Shown: positions 25,932 through 35,865, counted from the stretch's first letter. The stretch is 64,000 nucleotides of DNA from Capnocytophaga granulosa ATCC 51502 (GCF_000411115.1 NZ_KE150258.1:47760-111759); one strand, 5' to 3'. Made by a program: numbers and translations. The notes: generated from the letters alone by a model not told the origin.

Positions 25932-27377
25932 ATGAAAATAGAAAAAGACAAAATGAAGGATGTTTCTAATCCTTCCGAATGTACTACTATTATTGTAGGC
26001 AAGCGAGCCACCACCGATGGTTCTATGATTGTAGCACGTTCTGATGACTGGAGTGCTGTAGTGGCCAAAAGATTAAAAGTACACCCTGCGAAAGGACAAG
26101 GCCCTGAGGAATTTGTATCCTTCAACAATGGTTTCCGTTGTCCCCTTCCGAAAAAGGCACTAGGGTATATGGGGATGCCTCCTTATCAATACCCTGACCA
26201 ATGGGAAAGTGCCGGCTTTAACACCGCCGGTGTGGGTATGAGTGCTACCGAGAGTATCTTTAGTAGTGAAAAAGCCCTAGCTGCTGACCCCTTAGTTCCC
26301 AATGGCTTAGGCGAAATTTCTATTAATTCGGTAGTGCTTCCTTATATCCATAGTGCCAAAGAAGGCGTAGAGAGATTGGGAGCTCTTATAGAGAAATATG
26401 GGATTGCAGAAGGCTTTGGGGTTGGTTTCATAGATCAAAAAGAGATATGGTATTTGGAAACCGCCTCTGGCCACCGCTGGATAGCCAGTCGTATTCCCAG
26501 CAATGTATATTTTGTAACAGCTAATCAGGCACGCCTGCGTGAGTATGATCCTATGGATAACCACCACTTCCTAGGCAGTGAAGACCTGATTGAGTTTGCT
26601 ATCACTCACAAGCTATATGACCCTAGCAAGGGTGTTTTTGACTTCCATAAGGCTTACATTCGCGATGAAAAACTTGATACCACCTACAATTACCCACGCG
26701 TATGGGCTTTACAAGCACTCTTTAGTCCTGAAATAGAGAATGATGTAACTGAAAATAACTTTCCTGTATTTGTACAAGGTGAAAATTGTATCTCCTTAGC
26801 TGATGTCCGCCGTGCTTACTACCACCACTACCAAGGCTCGACACATGACCCTTACTTTCACCAAAATCCCAAAGAACCTTACCGCCCTGTGGCTATCTTC
26901 CGTGCTACTCATACTCATATCCTACAGGTAAGACCTGAGCTACCTAAGGCTATAGGCGAGATCAATTATGTGGCTTTCGGTATGGCAGCATTGGGAATTT
27001 TTATCCCTATCTACCAAGGGGTTACTTCCTATCCAGAGGCCTACACCAAGGGTGATAACCACTGCAAAGAGGATGCTGCTTACTGGATCCTAAGGCGTGT
27101 ACAGACCTTAGGCATGGTCAATTATAACAAATATGCTCCCGTGATACGCGATGTGTATGACCGTTTTGAGACTGAAATGGAACAACGCCAACGTGAAATG
27201 GAGGCTGATTATCTTGCCCTCTACCCTACTCATCCTATGTCAGCTCAAGAGCTATTACAACGCTTTTCTGATCAGCTCTTAGAAGATGTACTTACCGTAA
27301 GTCGTGAGCTACTCAATGACCTCTTCACCCGCCTTACTCTGGATATAGAAGCCAAGTATCGCTTTGCAGGTGCATAA
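25932..27377 (+). CDS. C69-family dipeptidase (PepD type)
   Basis: This cytosolic-looking N-terminal-nucleophile hydrolase should cleave dipeptides. From the ATG at 25932 it has a short 16-residue propeptide before Cys in 'NPSECTTIIVGKRATTDGSM', the expected catalytic Cys after self-processing. 'MIVARSDDW' and 'GINTAGVGMSATES'-like segments ('GFNTAGVGMSATESIF') are typical. No signal peptide is seen, while many Bacteroidota relatives are exported. A TTG at 25911 and an ATG at 25953 are alternative starts. It stands between the two import loci, convergent with the second, and could finish the breakdown of imported peptides; that link is inference. Confidence 0.9.
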   Translation: MKIEKDKMKDVSNPSECTTIIVGKRATTDGSMIVARSDDWSAVVAKRLKVHPAKGQGPEEFVSFNNGFRCPLPKKALGYMGMPPYQYPDQWESAGFNTAGVGMSATESIFSSEKALAADPLVPNGLGEISINSVVLPYIHSAKEGVERLGALIEKYGIAEGFGVGFIDQKEIWYLETASGHRWIASRIPSNVYFVTANQARLREYDPMDNHHFLGSEDLIEFAITHKLYDPSKGVFDFHKAYIRDEKLDTTYNYPRVWALQALFSPEIENDVTENNFPVFVQGENCISLADVRRAYYHHYQGSTHDPYFHQNPKEPYRPVAIFRATHTHILQVRPELPKAIGEINYVAFGMAALGIFIPIYQGVTSYPEAYTKGDNHCKEDAAYWILRRVQTLGMVNYNKYAPVIRDVYDRFETEMEQRQREMEADYLALYPTHPMSAQELLQRFSDQLLEDVLTVSRELLNDLFTRLTLDIEAKYRFAGA

Positions 27378-27406
27378 GAGAGTGATTAGTGACACTACTA
27401 ACAAAT

Positions 27407-27436
27407 AAAAGGGCTACCCTCGCGGGTAGCCCTTTT
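27407..27436. terminator. Bidirectional intrinsic terminator
   Basis: A perfect 13-bp stem, AAAAGGGCTACCC / GGGTAGCCCTTTT, with a TCGC loop lies between the convergent dipeptidase and DUF4302-like genes. The A and T tracts on both sides allow it to work in both directions. Confidence 0.9.
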
Positions 27437-27462
27437 GAAAATGATGATATGAGAAATGCTAA

Positions 27463-28773
27463 TTACTTGTAAAGGTAGAACCAGTAATCGCTATTGGTGG
27501 TACTGGTAAATTTGTAATAATCACCTCCGTCCTCTACTGTATAAGGGCCATTATTAGCAATAGCTCTATAGAGTATGGTAACAAGCCAAGAGTAGAACTG
27601 TATTTGGTTTCGGTATTCGCCTGTTCTGAGGGTTTTGTGATCAGATGGGTCTTTGAGGATAAAGCGCACTTGGTCAGGGTGATCTCCTACCCCTACCATA
27701 TCCACTTCATAGTAAGTCCATACACCACCTTCGTATCCCTCTACATAAGAGATAAACTTGGTGAATCCTGCAACTGATTCGTTGTCATTTCCTTTAATAG
27801 TGGAAAGTCTAAGGTCGGTATGGCCACTTCTTTTAAGATCATACCACGCATAAGCCCACTTAATCCATGAATCCGTTGTATTGTAGCTACTCAATAGCTT
27901 ATCGGAAACAAACCCTTCGTCAAACCACACTTTCATAGGGTTTTCTGTTAGTTGGAGAGGAGCTGCTTGGAGAGTAATGGTAAGGGTATTATCAGGTGTG
28001 GTAAGGGCTGTTTTTGCCTCATTGATATAGAGTTCGTCCAAAGTAACCCCATTTACAGTAACAGGTTCGTAGAACTTAAGACCCTTATCGGTTATCACAA
28101 AGGCCTGTTGCACATCCTGCCCATCATAACTAAAAGCTATTTGACGATAGCTAGGGAAAAGGGTCATGGTAACTGTCTTGCCACCGATTTGGGTAGAGTT
28201 AAGACCTTTGTCTTTAAGAACTTCCGTATTAGCACGTACCTTATTGAGGTATTCCTCACGGTTTCCTGTGAACTTGGTAAGAGTCATTTTGGTAGTGGAA
28301 GAACGCCCTACAATAGCATAACCATTACTTACAGGTTCCAAAATCTCTAACTCAATATCCCCACCACGAGCGTTAGGAAACTGACCAGAGGTACGGCGGA
28401 AGTGGTGTAACACATCGTTATATGTATCAAAACTAAGGGTGATTGCCTCGGTATTCTGATAAGAGAAGTAAGTGGTATATTCATCATTATTAGGCATGAA
28501 CTCTGCTGAAGCACTTACCTTACCATCCTTGAATTTCAAGAAGATGTTATACCCCCCTACACTATGATCCATTCTTGGTAGCCCTAAGAAACGTCGGCTT
28601 ACCTGAGGGAAATAAGAGAGTTGCCAATAAGTATCCTCTTCAAGGGTGTTCTTATAAGTCTCTAGGACATTGGCCATACGGCCTGCTGGTTTCTGGTCGA
28701 AATTATCATCTTCCTTGTAGCTACAAGAGGCTACCAAAGAAAGCGTCACGAGTAATATGATATATCTTTTCAT
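27463..28773 (-). CDS. DUF4302-type lipoprotein (import locus 2)
   Basis: This 436-residue lipoprotein has Cys in 'SLVASCSYKEDDNF'. It matches the locus 1 protein through the first two thirds ('SYFPQVSRRFLG', 'GGYNIFLKFKDGKVSASAEF', 'NARGGDIELEILE', 'LDELYINEAKTALTTPD'). The last third differs more, which suggests that the ligand-facing part evolves faster. It is the final gene of the second four-gene locus. The function is unknown; a surface binding role is likely from context. Confidence 0.85.
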   Translation of the reverse strand: MKRYIILLVTLSLVASCSYKEDDNFDQKPAGRMANVLETYKNTLEEDTYWQLSYFPQVSRRFLGLPRMDHSVGGYNIFLKFKDGKVSASAEFMPNNDEYTTYFSYQNTEAITLSFDTYNDVLHHFRRTSGQFPNARGGDIELEILEPVSNGYAIVGRSSTTKMTLTKFTGNREEYLNKVRANTEVLKDKGLNSTQIGGKTVTMTLFPSYRQIAFSYDGQDVQQAFVITDKGLKFYEPVTVNGVTLDELYINEAKTALTTPDNTLTITLQAAPLQLTENPMKVWFDEGFVSDKLLSSYNTTDSWIKWAYAWYDLKRSGHTDLRLSTIKGNDNESVAGFTKFISYVEGYEGGVWTYYEVDMVGVGDHPDQVRFILKDPSDHKTLRTGEYRNQIQFYSWLVTILYRAIANNGPYTVEDGGDYYKFTSTTNSDYWFYLYK

Positions 28774-28781
28774 AGCAAATT

Positions 28782-29891
28782 TTAATTATTAGGTAACACA
28801 GAGAAATCTTTTCTTGGTACAGGATTTCCTTCAAAGTCTCGACCCACTACATAAGGGTATCGGCTACGGATTTCAGCACGTAGTTCATCAAGATTGATAT
28901 TCCATTCTTCCAAGAGATATTTCTTCATAATGGCCATTTTCTGTTCTATTTTTTGCTTACCTGTATAGGTTTCAGTAGGGCGTATTTTTACATCAGCTAT
29001 TTTAAGCTGTTCTTCCCATACATTGGAAGACTCATAGGTGTTTTGACCATCGTTTAGGCTTCCGTAGTTCCAGAACTTATTCTTCCAAGCGGTGTAAAGC
29101 GCATCATCAAAGCCATCTCCGTCGGTATCCAAAGAACTATCTGTAGTAGCACAACCACAATCCTGTGTTGCATTGTGATATACGATATAGCGAGCCAACA
29201 TCTCTACGAAGTCCTCATCGCTATTAAAGCTAGAGTATGCGGTCATAAAGCCGGCAGGCAAATAGTTTCTTGAGGATAGGTTCCAAGCTGTTACCCAGTT
29301 ATCTCGCTTGTAGTCAGAAGCGGAGATCTTCTCATAATCAGTAGGATAGAGTTTGGCTTGGTGCCAAGTGTGTGCATTCTCATGATAAAGTGTAGCCAAG
29401 ATGTTGTCGTTAAGCCAATAGATATTGTTAGGGTCCATATTGTTAATCTCCAACAAGTGAATCTTCACCCCAGCAGCGGCAAAACCTACCAGCTTCGCTC
29501 CAGTGGAGTTGAAAGCAGGTTCACCTATCAATATAATGGTATTGAAGGAGTGTTCTTTGAGGAACTGTTTGGAGGTTATTTTGATATAAGGCTCTACAAA
29601 GAGATAATTAAATACATTGACAAACTCTATCGCTTTTTCGTAGCGTGTAGGAGCCATCGTATAAGACCTATAGATTTCCCTTTCAAGGAAGCGGTATAAT
29701 ATATTTATACTATAAGGCTGAGAAAAGTGCTTTTCTATATACTTATCCAATGGATTCTGAGGGTTAATCACCTTTCCATTGACACCTCCATCGTCGGCAG
29801 TTGTAGCACTTTCGGAGGTATTGATTTTATCATCATTGGAACAGCCCATAAGGAAGGCTGCTGCCAAAAACATATATATTATTTTTTTCAT
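28782..29891 (-). CDS. SusCD-associated zinc metallohydrolase lipoprotein (import locus 2)
   Basis: This 369-residue lipoprotein has Cys in 'AAFLMGCSNDDK' and a zinc motif 'LYHENAHTWHQA' (HENAH, where locus 1 has HETAH). 'NSDEDFVEMLARYIVYHNAT' and 'DTDGDGFDDALYTAWKNKF' are conserved with the paralogue. It should be a surface metallopeptidase or metallohydrolase coupled to the SusCD importer. The gap to the following DUF4302-like gene is 8 bp, and to the preceding SusD gene 15 bp, which fits a single operon. Confidence 0.88.
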   Translation of the reverse strand: MKKIIYMFLAAAFLMGCSNDDKINTSESATTADDGGVNGKVINPQNPLDKYIEKHFSQPYSINILYRFLEREIYRSYTMAPTRYEKAIEFVNVFNYLFVEPYIKITSKQFLKEHSFNTIILIGEPAFNSTGAKLVGFAAAGVKIHLLEINNMDPNNIYWLNDNILATLYHENAHTWHQAKLYPTDYEKISASDYKRDNWVTAWNLSSRNYLPAGFMTAYSSFNSDEDFVEMLARYIVYHNATQDCGCATTDSSLDTDGDGFDDALYTAWKNKFWNYGSLNDGQNTYESSNVWEEQLKIADVKIRPTETYTGKQKIEQKMAIMKKYLLEEWNINLDELRAEIRSRYPYVVGRDFEGNPVPRKDFSVLPNN

Positions 29892-29906
29892 AAGATACTA
29901 TTTTTA

Positions 29907-31511
29907 TTATCTTGGATTAGGGGTCATTCCTGCTTGTAGTACCATAGTAGGCAACTGAAGTGTACGTCTTGGGTCATCAGGAGGAAGTACCGCTTTGACA
30001 GAGAACTGGTTACGGTTATTTTCGTCGGTCTTGTAGCGTACTACCTCTATATTGTAGCGGCGTATATCCTGCCAACGCAAGCCATCACCAAGGGTAAGAA
30101 CACGGCGGCACTCAAGCAAATAGTGCAAGAGGGGTTCCTGTATGCCATCAGCCTCTATAGTGAAGGAAGGATTTAAGTGCTTCTTCTGAGTTGCTCCATC
30201 GTCAGTAGCTTGGGAGTAGTTTATACCATTGTAGAAAGCCACAATTTCGTCCTGAGTTACTTGGTTCTTGTTGGTATAACCTGCTACTTCTTTAACTTGG
30301 ATAAACTTAGATGTCCATAGGTTCAAGTCATTAACAGCGCTTTCGTACTGCTTGAGGTGTATCTTAGCTTCGGCACGTACCAAGAGGGTTTCGTCGGTAG
30401 TGAAAGGAATCATGATACTTCTGGAATAATCGCCTGAGAAAGCAGGCCATTTGTCAAAGAAAATAGTATTGGCATCGTTACTTTCTGTCTTAATAGGCAT
30501 GAACCAATAGCGCTCATTGATAATAGCCTTTCCTTGTGTATCCCATAGGTTAGGAGCTGCCAAAGTTTCTTGGTTGGAAATACGGCTATTGTGGGTGTAA
30601 CGGCGCGAATAGTCTTCAGAGAAATAGTTAGTAATGTTCGAATACACTGGCAATACTAAGAGGTTCGCCTGTATATCATCACGGGTATAGTAGAGCGCTC
30701 TGTTTCCTTGTTTGGTACTTCCTACTTTGCTCACATCACGGAAGTCTTTCCAGTTTCTTAGCAAGTTCTTAGTGGTTCTATCGTTGGTAGTAAGCACTTC
30801 ATTGGCTGCATCCAAGGCTTTTTGCCACTGTTGGTAATAGAGGTAGAAGCGTGCTGCAAAGGCATAAGCTGCTCTTTTGTTGAAGTGATACTTAGGCATA
30901 TCATAGTAGCTATCATTGATAAGGGGCAATCCCTCTTGCAAGTCGGCATCTATCTGCTGGTAGATTTTAGCCACTGAAGTACGTTCGTACTTTTTGTTCA
31001 ATTCAGTCTCAGGGGCGAGCATATAAGGAATCCCAGGGTCAGAGGCGCTGGTAGAAGGATTATAAGGCTTCCCAAAGAGGTTCACTAGTTCAAAGTGCCC
31101 GTAAGCACGAGCTACCAAGGCCTCACCACGAGCAGGTTGTAGCTCAGCGGTATTACCCAATTTGTCAATGGCCTCTAGGGCTGTATTGGCATGGTTAATG
31201 GCATCATAGTGATATTGCCATACGTACTTTAATCCCTCATAATCAGAGTATTCGTTAATGGGTTCCCAGTTGGCTATTTCTACGGCCAATGGGGGGTCAA
31301 ACTTCACGAGATCTCCTCCATCACCTATGTTATCGGAAGAAAATTCGTTCAAGATGCTGGCACTTACCTGAGGATAGGCATTGACCAAGAGTTTCTTTAC
31401 CTTTTCAGGAGAGTCCACACGTACTTGGTTATCAGGTAGTTCGTCCAATAGTTTGTTACAGCTTGTAAGTGCTAGAAAAGCAGCTGAAAATATATAATAT
31501 AATCTTTTCAT
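29907..31511 (-). CDS. SusD/RagB-type outer-membrane lipoprotein (import locus 2)
   Basis: This 534-residue lipoprotein has Cys in 'LALTSCNKLLDELPDN', SusD helices 'GEALVARAYGHFELVNLFGK', and the C-terminal 'DGLRWQDIRRYNIEVVRY'. It is a clear paralogue of the locus 1 SusD, with the most different stretch in the middle (about residues 265-345), where ligand contacts are expected. It lies 12 bp from the SusC gene. Confidence 0.93.
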   Translation of the reverse strand: MKRLYYIFSAAFLALTSCNKLLDELPDNQVRVDSPEKVKKLLVNAYPQVSASILNEFSSDNIGDGGDLVKFDPPLAVEIANWEPINEYSDYEGLKYVWQYHYDAINHANTALEAIDKLGNTAELQPARGEALVARAYGHFELVNLFGKPYNPSTSASDPGIPYMLAPETELNKKYERTSVAKIYQQIDADLQEGLPLINDSYYDMPKYHFNKRAAYAFAARFYLYYQQWQKALDAANEVLTTNDRTTKNLLRNWKDFRDVSKVGSTKQGNRALYYTRDDIQANLLVLPVYSNITNYFSEDYSRRYTHNSRISNQETLAAPNLWDTQGKAIINERYWFMPIKTESNDANTIFFDKWPAFSGDYSRSIMIPFTTDETLLVRAEAKIHLKQYESAVNDLNLWTSKFIQVKEVAGYTNKNQVTQDEIVAFYNGINYSQATDDGATQKKHLNPSFTIEADGIQEPLLHYLLECRRVLTLGDGLRWQDIRRYNIEVVRYKTDENNRNQFSVKAVLPPDDPRRTLQLPTMVLQAGMTPNPR

Positions 31512-31523
31512 ATCGTCTTAGTA

Positions 31524-34500
31524 TTAAAGTCCTACACGTAAAGTAAAGATAATTCGCTTAGGCGAAATAGGGGTATAGCCATTGGCAAGGTAGTCAGGAT
31601 CGTCTCCGTTGAGTTTCTTGTCGGCATAGAGCAGCGCCACATTGGTAGCCTGTAACTTCATGCTGAGCAGGCGGATACGTGTATCCCTCAAGAAATCTTT
31701 GTCAAAGGTATAACCTATAGAAATCTCTTTTAGGCGGATATTATCACCCTTGGCTATACGCACATCGGAATAGTCATAAGTGAGATAAGTACGTCTGATT
31801 TGATCCCAGCTGTATGTCTTTTCATACATATAGGTAGTATAGAGACGTGGAATATTGGTTTTGTTCTCATCGCCAGGTACGAGCCAACGATTGTTGAGTT
31901 CTCGAGGAGCATTGGCATAGTCGTTATATACATTGTTCAAATGTCTTAGACGTACCACATTTCCGTAAGAATAGGTAAATACCACCCCGAAAGAAATTCC
32001 TTTGTAGTTGATTGTATTGCTAAAACTACCACGGTCAGTAGGAATGAGGGTACCTGAGTATTTCAAGAAATCCACATTTCGGTTATCAAAACGAATACCA
32101 CTCATGGTTACATCCCCGTTTTGATCACGGAAAGTAGGCAATCCGTTGCTAGCAAGTCCGTTGAAGGGAACAGAGAATAGAGATTTTAGTGGATAACCCT
32201 CTTTGGCAAAACCACCAGCCGATGTTGCATCGGAGGAGTTATAGCCCACCATATCAGAAATATTAGGACTGGTAAGGAGCTTGGTTATTTCGTTCTTAGC
32301 ACGAGAGTAGATAAAGGAAGTACGCCAAGAGAAATCGTCGGTCTTGATATTGGTAGTTTCCAAACCTATTTCCAAACCATGGGTACGCATTTCGGCCATA
32401 TTACCTTTCTTAACTATGGTACCACCTACCCCTTGGGTTACGATGTCCCCGATTAGGTCATAGCTGCGACGATTGAACCATTCGGCTGAGATGTTGATAC
32501 GGTCATTGAATAAGCCAAACTGAGTACCTATGTTAAGCTCTTGGTTTTTCTCATAGGTAAGGTCGTGGTTTGCAGAATAAGAGATATTAAGCCCCAACTC
32601 TTGTTGCTTGGAGTTCTTCCAAGGTAGGTTTGGATAGATCTGGGAGAGAGAGTTGCTCACCGATGGTGCTACCGCAGTAATCCCAATAGAACCATAGATA
32701 TTTAAGTGAGAAAGTGGTTTTAGGTACTTGAAGAAGCTTTCCTGAGTAACGTCCCAAGTAAGACCTGTATTCCAGGTAGGCATCCAGCGGATATAGCGAG
32801 ATTCCCCGAATTGGTTAGAGGCATCATAACGCAAAGTACCACTAAAAGTGTAACGACCATTGAACGTATAAGAGGCATTACCGAAGAAAGCCTGATAGTT
32901 ACCTACCGTATTATTAATGGTATAATACTTATTGTCATCCTCTTCTTGGCGTTTCTTAAATATCATATAGTTATAAGAACTATAGTAGCCTAAGTTATAG
33001 AGTATTCCAAAGTTTCTATTGACATCGTTGGTATATTTGGCATTATCCATATCAAAACCACCGAATAGGGACAAGGCATGCAATCCGTCCTTGAAAGAGT
33101 CATTATAACTAATAGTAGCACGGAAGCTGTTGGCATTGGTCGTATTTTCGGTTTTTCTACGGATCCCTCCTTCAGGAAGTACAGAGAGCGGTAAGGCGAA
33201 GGGGTCGTTAGGGTCTTTGTACAAGTTGGAATTATAGTTCCTTATCACAGAGTTAGGCATATATCGGTAAGAGAGTGCCTCGTTGGAGTTCTCTGTTTTC
33301 TCCTGATTATAGATAGCTGATTGGTAACGAATAGCTCCCATAATGGCTGCTTCCACCTTAGGGGTAATCTTATAAGTAAGTTGTGCCTGTAGTCGTAAGT
33401 TTGCTATATCGGTATCCATATAAGCATTATCTATCTCATTGAAGATATTATAAGGAGAATAGTTACGTGTATAGTAGGCCTTAGGGTCTAAAGTACGAGA
33501 GCTATAAAGGGCATACTTATAGAGCGAACCTGTGGAAGAGATATAAGGAGAGGTCTCATCGCGATAGGAAAGGTCAGTGATGACATTGAGGATAAATTTG
33601 GAAGAAAGGTTGTAGTTGGCATTGAGGTTTCCTGAGTATTGTGCCAACTTACTACCCTTAGTCCATCCTGGGTCTGCCAGTACATTGATAGAGGCATAAT
33701 AGGTAGATTTTTCATTCCCTGAAGAGAAAGAAAGCGTATGGTTCTGCATCACAGAGGTTTGGAAAAGTTGCTTGAACCAGTTGGTATTTCGTCTTTCAGC
33801 TTCTTGTAGATAAGCCAAGCGACCTGCAGAAGTATTAGGCACTATGGCATTTCCGTCAGGGCCGATTGTTTTGTGTAGTTCATACATTTTACCAATGATT
33901 CCCTTGGTCTGTAGGCCGGACATGCTTTCTGTCTTGAAGTGTCCACCACGCATAAGCTCTTGCATAACCGACATATGGTCTTGGGAGTTCATGATATTAT
34001 ACTCATTATAGGTAGGAATGAGTCGATAGGTAGATTCATTCGTATAGGTAATGCTGCTGGAGCCTGCGGTACCTTTTTTGGTCACCACTTCCACCACCCC
34101 CGCGATGGCACGAGGCCCATAAGTTGCAGTAGCAGAGGCATCATTGATCACACGGAAGCTCTCAATACTCTCTGCGGTAAGTCCCGGAATAGCTGATGCA
34201 ATGAGCAACTTGGCATCCTCAGAAACCAAGTCTTCCGGCTTGAGATCGATATCATCCTGAAGTGGTACGCCATTGAGCACCCATAGAGGCTTTGCTTCTT
34301 TGGAGATAGAAGTTTGCCCTCGTGAGTTGGTATTCATAGGCGCTCTTGATTCTCCTTTTGTGGCGGCTACCTCACCTTCTTTAAGCATAGTAACATCCAC
34401 AACGAGGGAAGTTGGGGTCAGCTCCTGCGGCTGCATGCCTTTGAGCGCGAAGACTAAGGTTTGTCCCTTAGTGATTTCGAGGGTATACTTCCCATCGAAA

Positions 34501-34676
34501 TCGGTGTACGTACTTTGGGAGGTGTCTTTTACACTGACCTGTACGCCAGCCAGTGGCTTGGATTGGGAATCTTTTACCAATCCAGAAATTTTCATCTCCT
34601 CTTGAGCTAAGGAGACATGCCATACTCCAAAGAGGAGTAAGAACATGCACAGCAATCTGAATTTGACTGTATTCAT
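31524..34676 (-). CDS. SusC/RagA-type TonB-dependent transporter with N-terminal domain (import locus 2)
   Basis: The start at 34676 gives a signal peptide ending 'GVWHVSLAQ', matching the locus 1 start; an upstream in-frame start at 34709 is unlikely. About residues 29-105 form a carboxypeptidase-D regulatory-like domain ('SGLVKDSQSKPLAGVQVSVK', 'DFDGKYTLEI'), which is missing from the paralogue. The plug ('KPLWVLNGVPLQDDIDLKPE', 'GVVEVVTKKG') and barrel (ending 'FTLRVGL') follow, for about 1050 residues. It is the first gene of the operon, with an unusually long leader that carries repeat R2. Confidence 0.95.
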   Translation of the reverse strand: MNTVKFRLLCMFLLLFGVWHVSLAQEEMKISGLVKDSQSKPLAGVQVSVKDTSQSTYTDFDGKYTLEITKGQTLVFALKGMQPQELTPTSLVVDVTMLKEGEVAATKGESRAPMNTNSRGQTSISKEAKPLWVLNGVPLQDDIDLKPEDLVSEDAKLLIASAIPGLTAESIESFRVINDASATATYGPRAIAGVVEVVTKKGTAGSSSITYTNESTYRLIPTYNEYNIMNSQDHMSVMQELMRGGHFKTESMSGLQTKGIIGKMYELHKTIGPDGNAIVPNTSAGRLAYLQEAERRNTNWFKQLFQTSVMQNHTLSFSSGNEKSTYYASINVLADPGWTKGSKLAQYSGNLNANYNLSSKFILNVITDLSYRDETSPYISSTGSLYKYALYSSRTLDPKAYYTRNYSPYNIFNEIDNAYMDTDIANLRLQAQLTYKITPKVEAAIMGAIRYQSAIYNQEKTENSNEALSYRYMPNSVIRNYNSNLYKDPNDPFALPLSVLPEGGIRRKTENTTNANSFRATISYNDSFKDGLHALSLFGGFDMDNAKYTNDVNRNFGILYNLGYYSSYNYMIFKKRQEEDDNKYYTINNTVGNYQAFFGNASYTFNGRYTFSGTLRYDASNQFGESRYIRWMPTWNTGLTWDVTQESFFKYLKPLSHLNIYGSIGITAVAPSVSNSLSQIYPNLPWKNSKQQELGLNISYSANHDLTYEKNQELNIGTQFGLFNDRINISAEWFNRRSYDLIGDIVTQGVGGTIVKKGNMAEMRTHGLEIGLETTNIKTDDFSWRTSFIYSRAKNEITKLLTSPNISDMVGYNSSDATSAGGFAKEGYPLKSLFSVPFNGLASNGLPTFRDQNGDVTMSGIRFDNRNVDFLKYSGTLIPTDRGSFSNTINYKGISFGVVFTYSYGNVVRLRHLNNVYNDYANAPRELNNRWLVPGDENKTNIPRLYTTYMYEKTYSWDQIRRTYLTYDYSDVRIAKGDNIRLKEISIGYTFDKDFLRDTRIRLLSMKLQATNVALLYADKKLNGDDPDYLANGYTPISPKRIIFTLRVGL

Positions 34677-34783
34677 CTTTATATACTTAAAATAGATTTT
34701 TTCCATCAAAAGTTTTTCCTTATCACCGGCAAGACATATCTTGAAAATATTATCCTACTGAGAGCTTTTATAAATACCTATTT

Positions 34784-35014
34784 TAACGCGAGTTCGACGT
34801 AAGCAAAATTATATTTTTCTCCCACAGATTCCACGGATTTTCACGGAGAGAAAGATATAACAACTAAGTATAACTCCTTAATTTCCACGGATAAATAAGG
34901 CCTTTGGCCTTATAAAAATCTGTGTAAATCGCAACAGCACAATTACACAAACATAGAAAATCTGTGAAATCCGTGAAAATCTGTGGGAGCTTTTGTTATA
35001 TCGAACTCACGTTA
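34784..35014. repeat. Full 231-bp palindromic repeat, copy R2
   Basis: The element starts TAACGCGAGTTCGACGTAA and ends with the near inverted complement TTATATCGAACTCACGTTA. Inside, CTCCCACAGATT pairs with a distal CTGTGGGAG, and ATAAGGCC/GGCCTTAT form the centre. It is almost identical to R3 and (inverted) to R4. It sits between the second SusC gene and its promoter. There is no coding frame of note in it. Confidence 0.9.
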
Positions 35015-35031
35015 TTTTAGAAAAAGGCTCG

Positions 35032-35039
35032 CAAATTTA
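35032..35039 (-). promoter_or_regulatory. Probable promoter of import locus 2
   Basis: The minus strand reads TAAATTTG (35032-35039). Flanking AGAAAAAGGCTCGC resembles the locus 1 promoter region. It lies about 355 bp upstream of the SusC start because of the R2 insertion, against 65 bp in locus 1. Confidence 0.6.
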
Positions 35040-35160
35040 CGAATTTTAAACGACATATTCTACAATAATTTGTTAATTAGCAAATAGACTAATGCGCCTA
35101 TTAATCTATAAAAACAAATTAGCCAATTAGTCAACGAACTTATTGACTAATTGGCTAATA

Positions 35161-35646
35161 TCAGAACATCTTCTTAAAAAAGGAAGTTAGTTTCTCCAAG
35201 AATTTACTTTTATAAGGAGCATTTAAGTACCACTGCTGGAACTCTGGATGTTTGTACCCATGATTTAAACTGACCTCTACAATGAGCTGATAGTTTTTAT
35301 AACAACTAATATTGTAATAAAAGTCTATACTCTCATCAAAAAATTGTATAGCCGAAAGGGTCATCATGCGTTCGAAGCATTCTTCGGTAGCCTCAGGCCT
35401 CCCATTTTTTTCATTACACTCATTAAAGCAGTCTATATTCTGATGTGCGAGATACTTTTTAGCTTTCTCGTCCAATGTGGGAAGATAGACCAATACATTG
35501 TTGGCCGTTTCCAATAGCTGCTGGAGCGTATAGGCATAGTTGTCCAAAATAATTTCTACTTTGCGTCCTTTATAGGCTACTGCAATTTCATAAGAATCAG
35601 GCACAGCCTCATTCTTTTTCAAGTCATTAAGGTGTAAAGATTTCAT
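35161..35646 (-). CDS. Hypothetical soluble protein, 161 aa
   Basis: This is an acidic protein without export signal. 'EIAVAYKGRKVEIILDNYAY' and 'QFFDESIDFYYNISCYKNYQ' suggest an alpha/beta fold of the size found among immunity and DUF-type proteins, and the C-terminus is basic ('LEKLTSFFKKMF'). I do not recognise the family. A minus-strand TACCTTTG (35697-35704) upstream is a likely promoter. It stands alone between repeat R2 and the SemiSWEET gene. Confidence 0.6.
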   Translation of the reverse strand: MKSLHLNDLKKNEAVPDSYEIAVAYKGRKVEIILDNYAYTLQQLLETANNVLVYLPTLDEKAKKYLAHQNIDCFNECNEKNGRPEATEECFERMMTLSAIQFFDESIDFYYNISCYKNYQLIVEVSLNHGYKHPEFQQWYLNAPYKSKFLEKLTSFFKKMF

Positions 35647-35865
35647 TAAGTTTTAGTCTATATTATTACAAATGGAGTTGGTGCTCATTTGCGGGGCAAA
35701 GGTACGAATTAAAAACCAAATAACTCCTTATCTTTTCCTAACTTTAGCTTATTTGATATGTTAAAAACAACTAATTACTCATAGTCAATGATTTACAAAT
35801 GTTAATTAACAATTAAACGTAAAAATATTCGCCCTTCCATTTGTCCATTATTTAATTTATTTTCA

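Noticed and set aside
18521..34676. Polysaccharide utilisation loci
   Set aside because: SusC/SusD alone do not prove glycan use; no glycoside hydrolase, lyase or sulfatase is present, and the HExxH lipoprotein points to another kind of ligand.
34677..34709. Upstream start for the second SusC gene
   Set aside because: It would put residues before a clean signal peptide, and the paralogue starts at the equivalent of 34676.
34784..35014. Calling the 231-bp repeat an insertion sequence
   Set aside because: It encodes no transposase and no clear target-site duplication can be read from the flanks.
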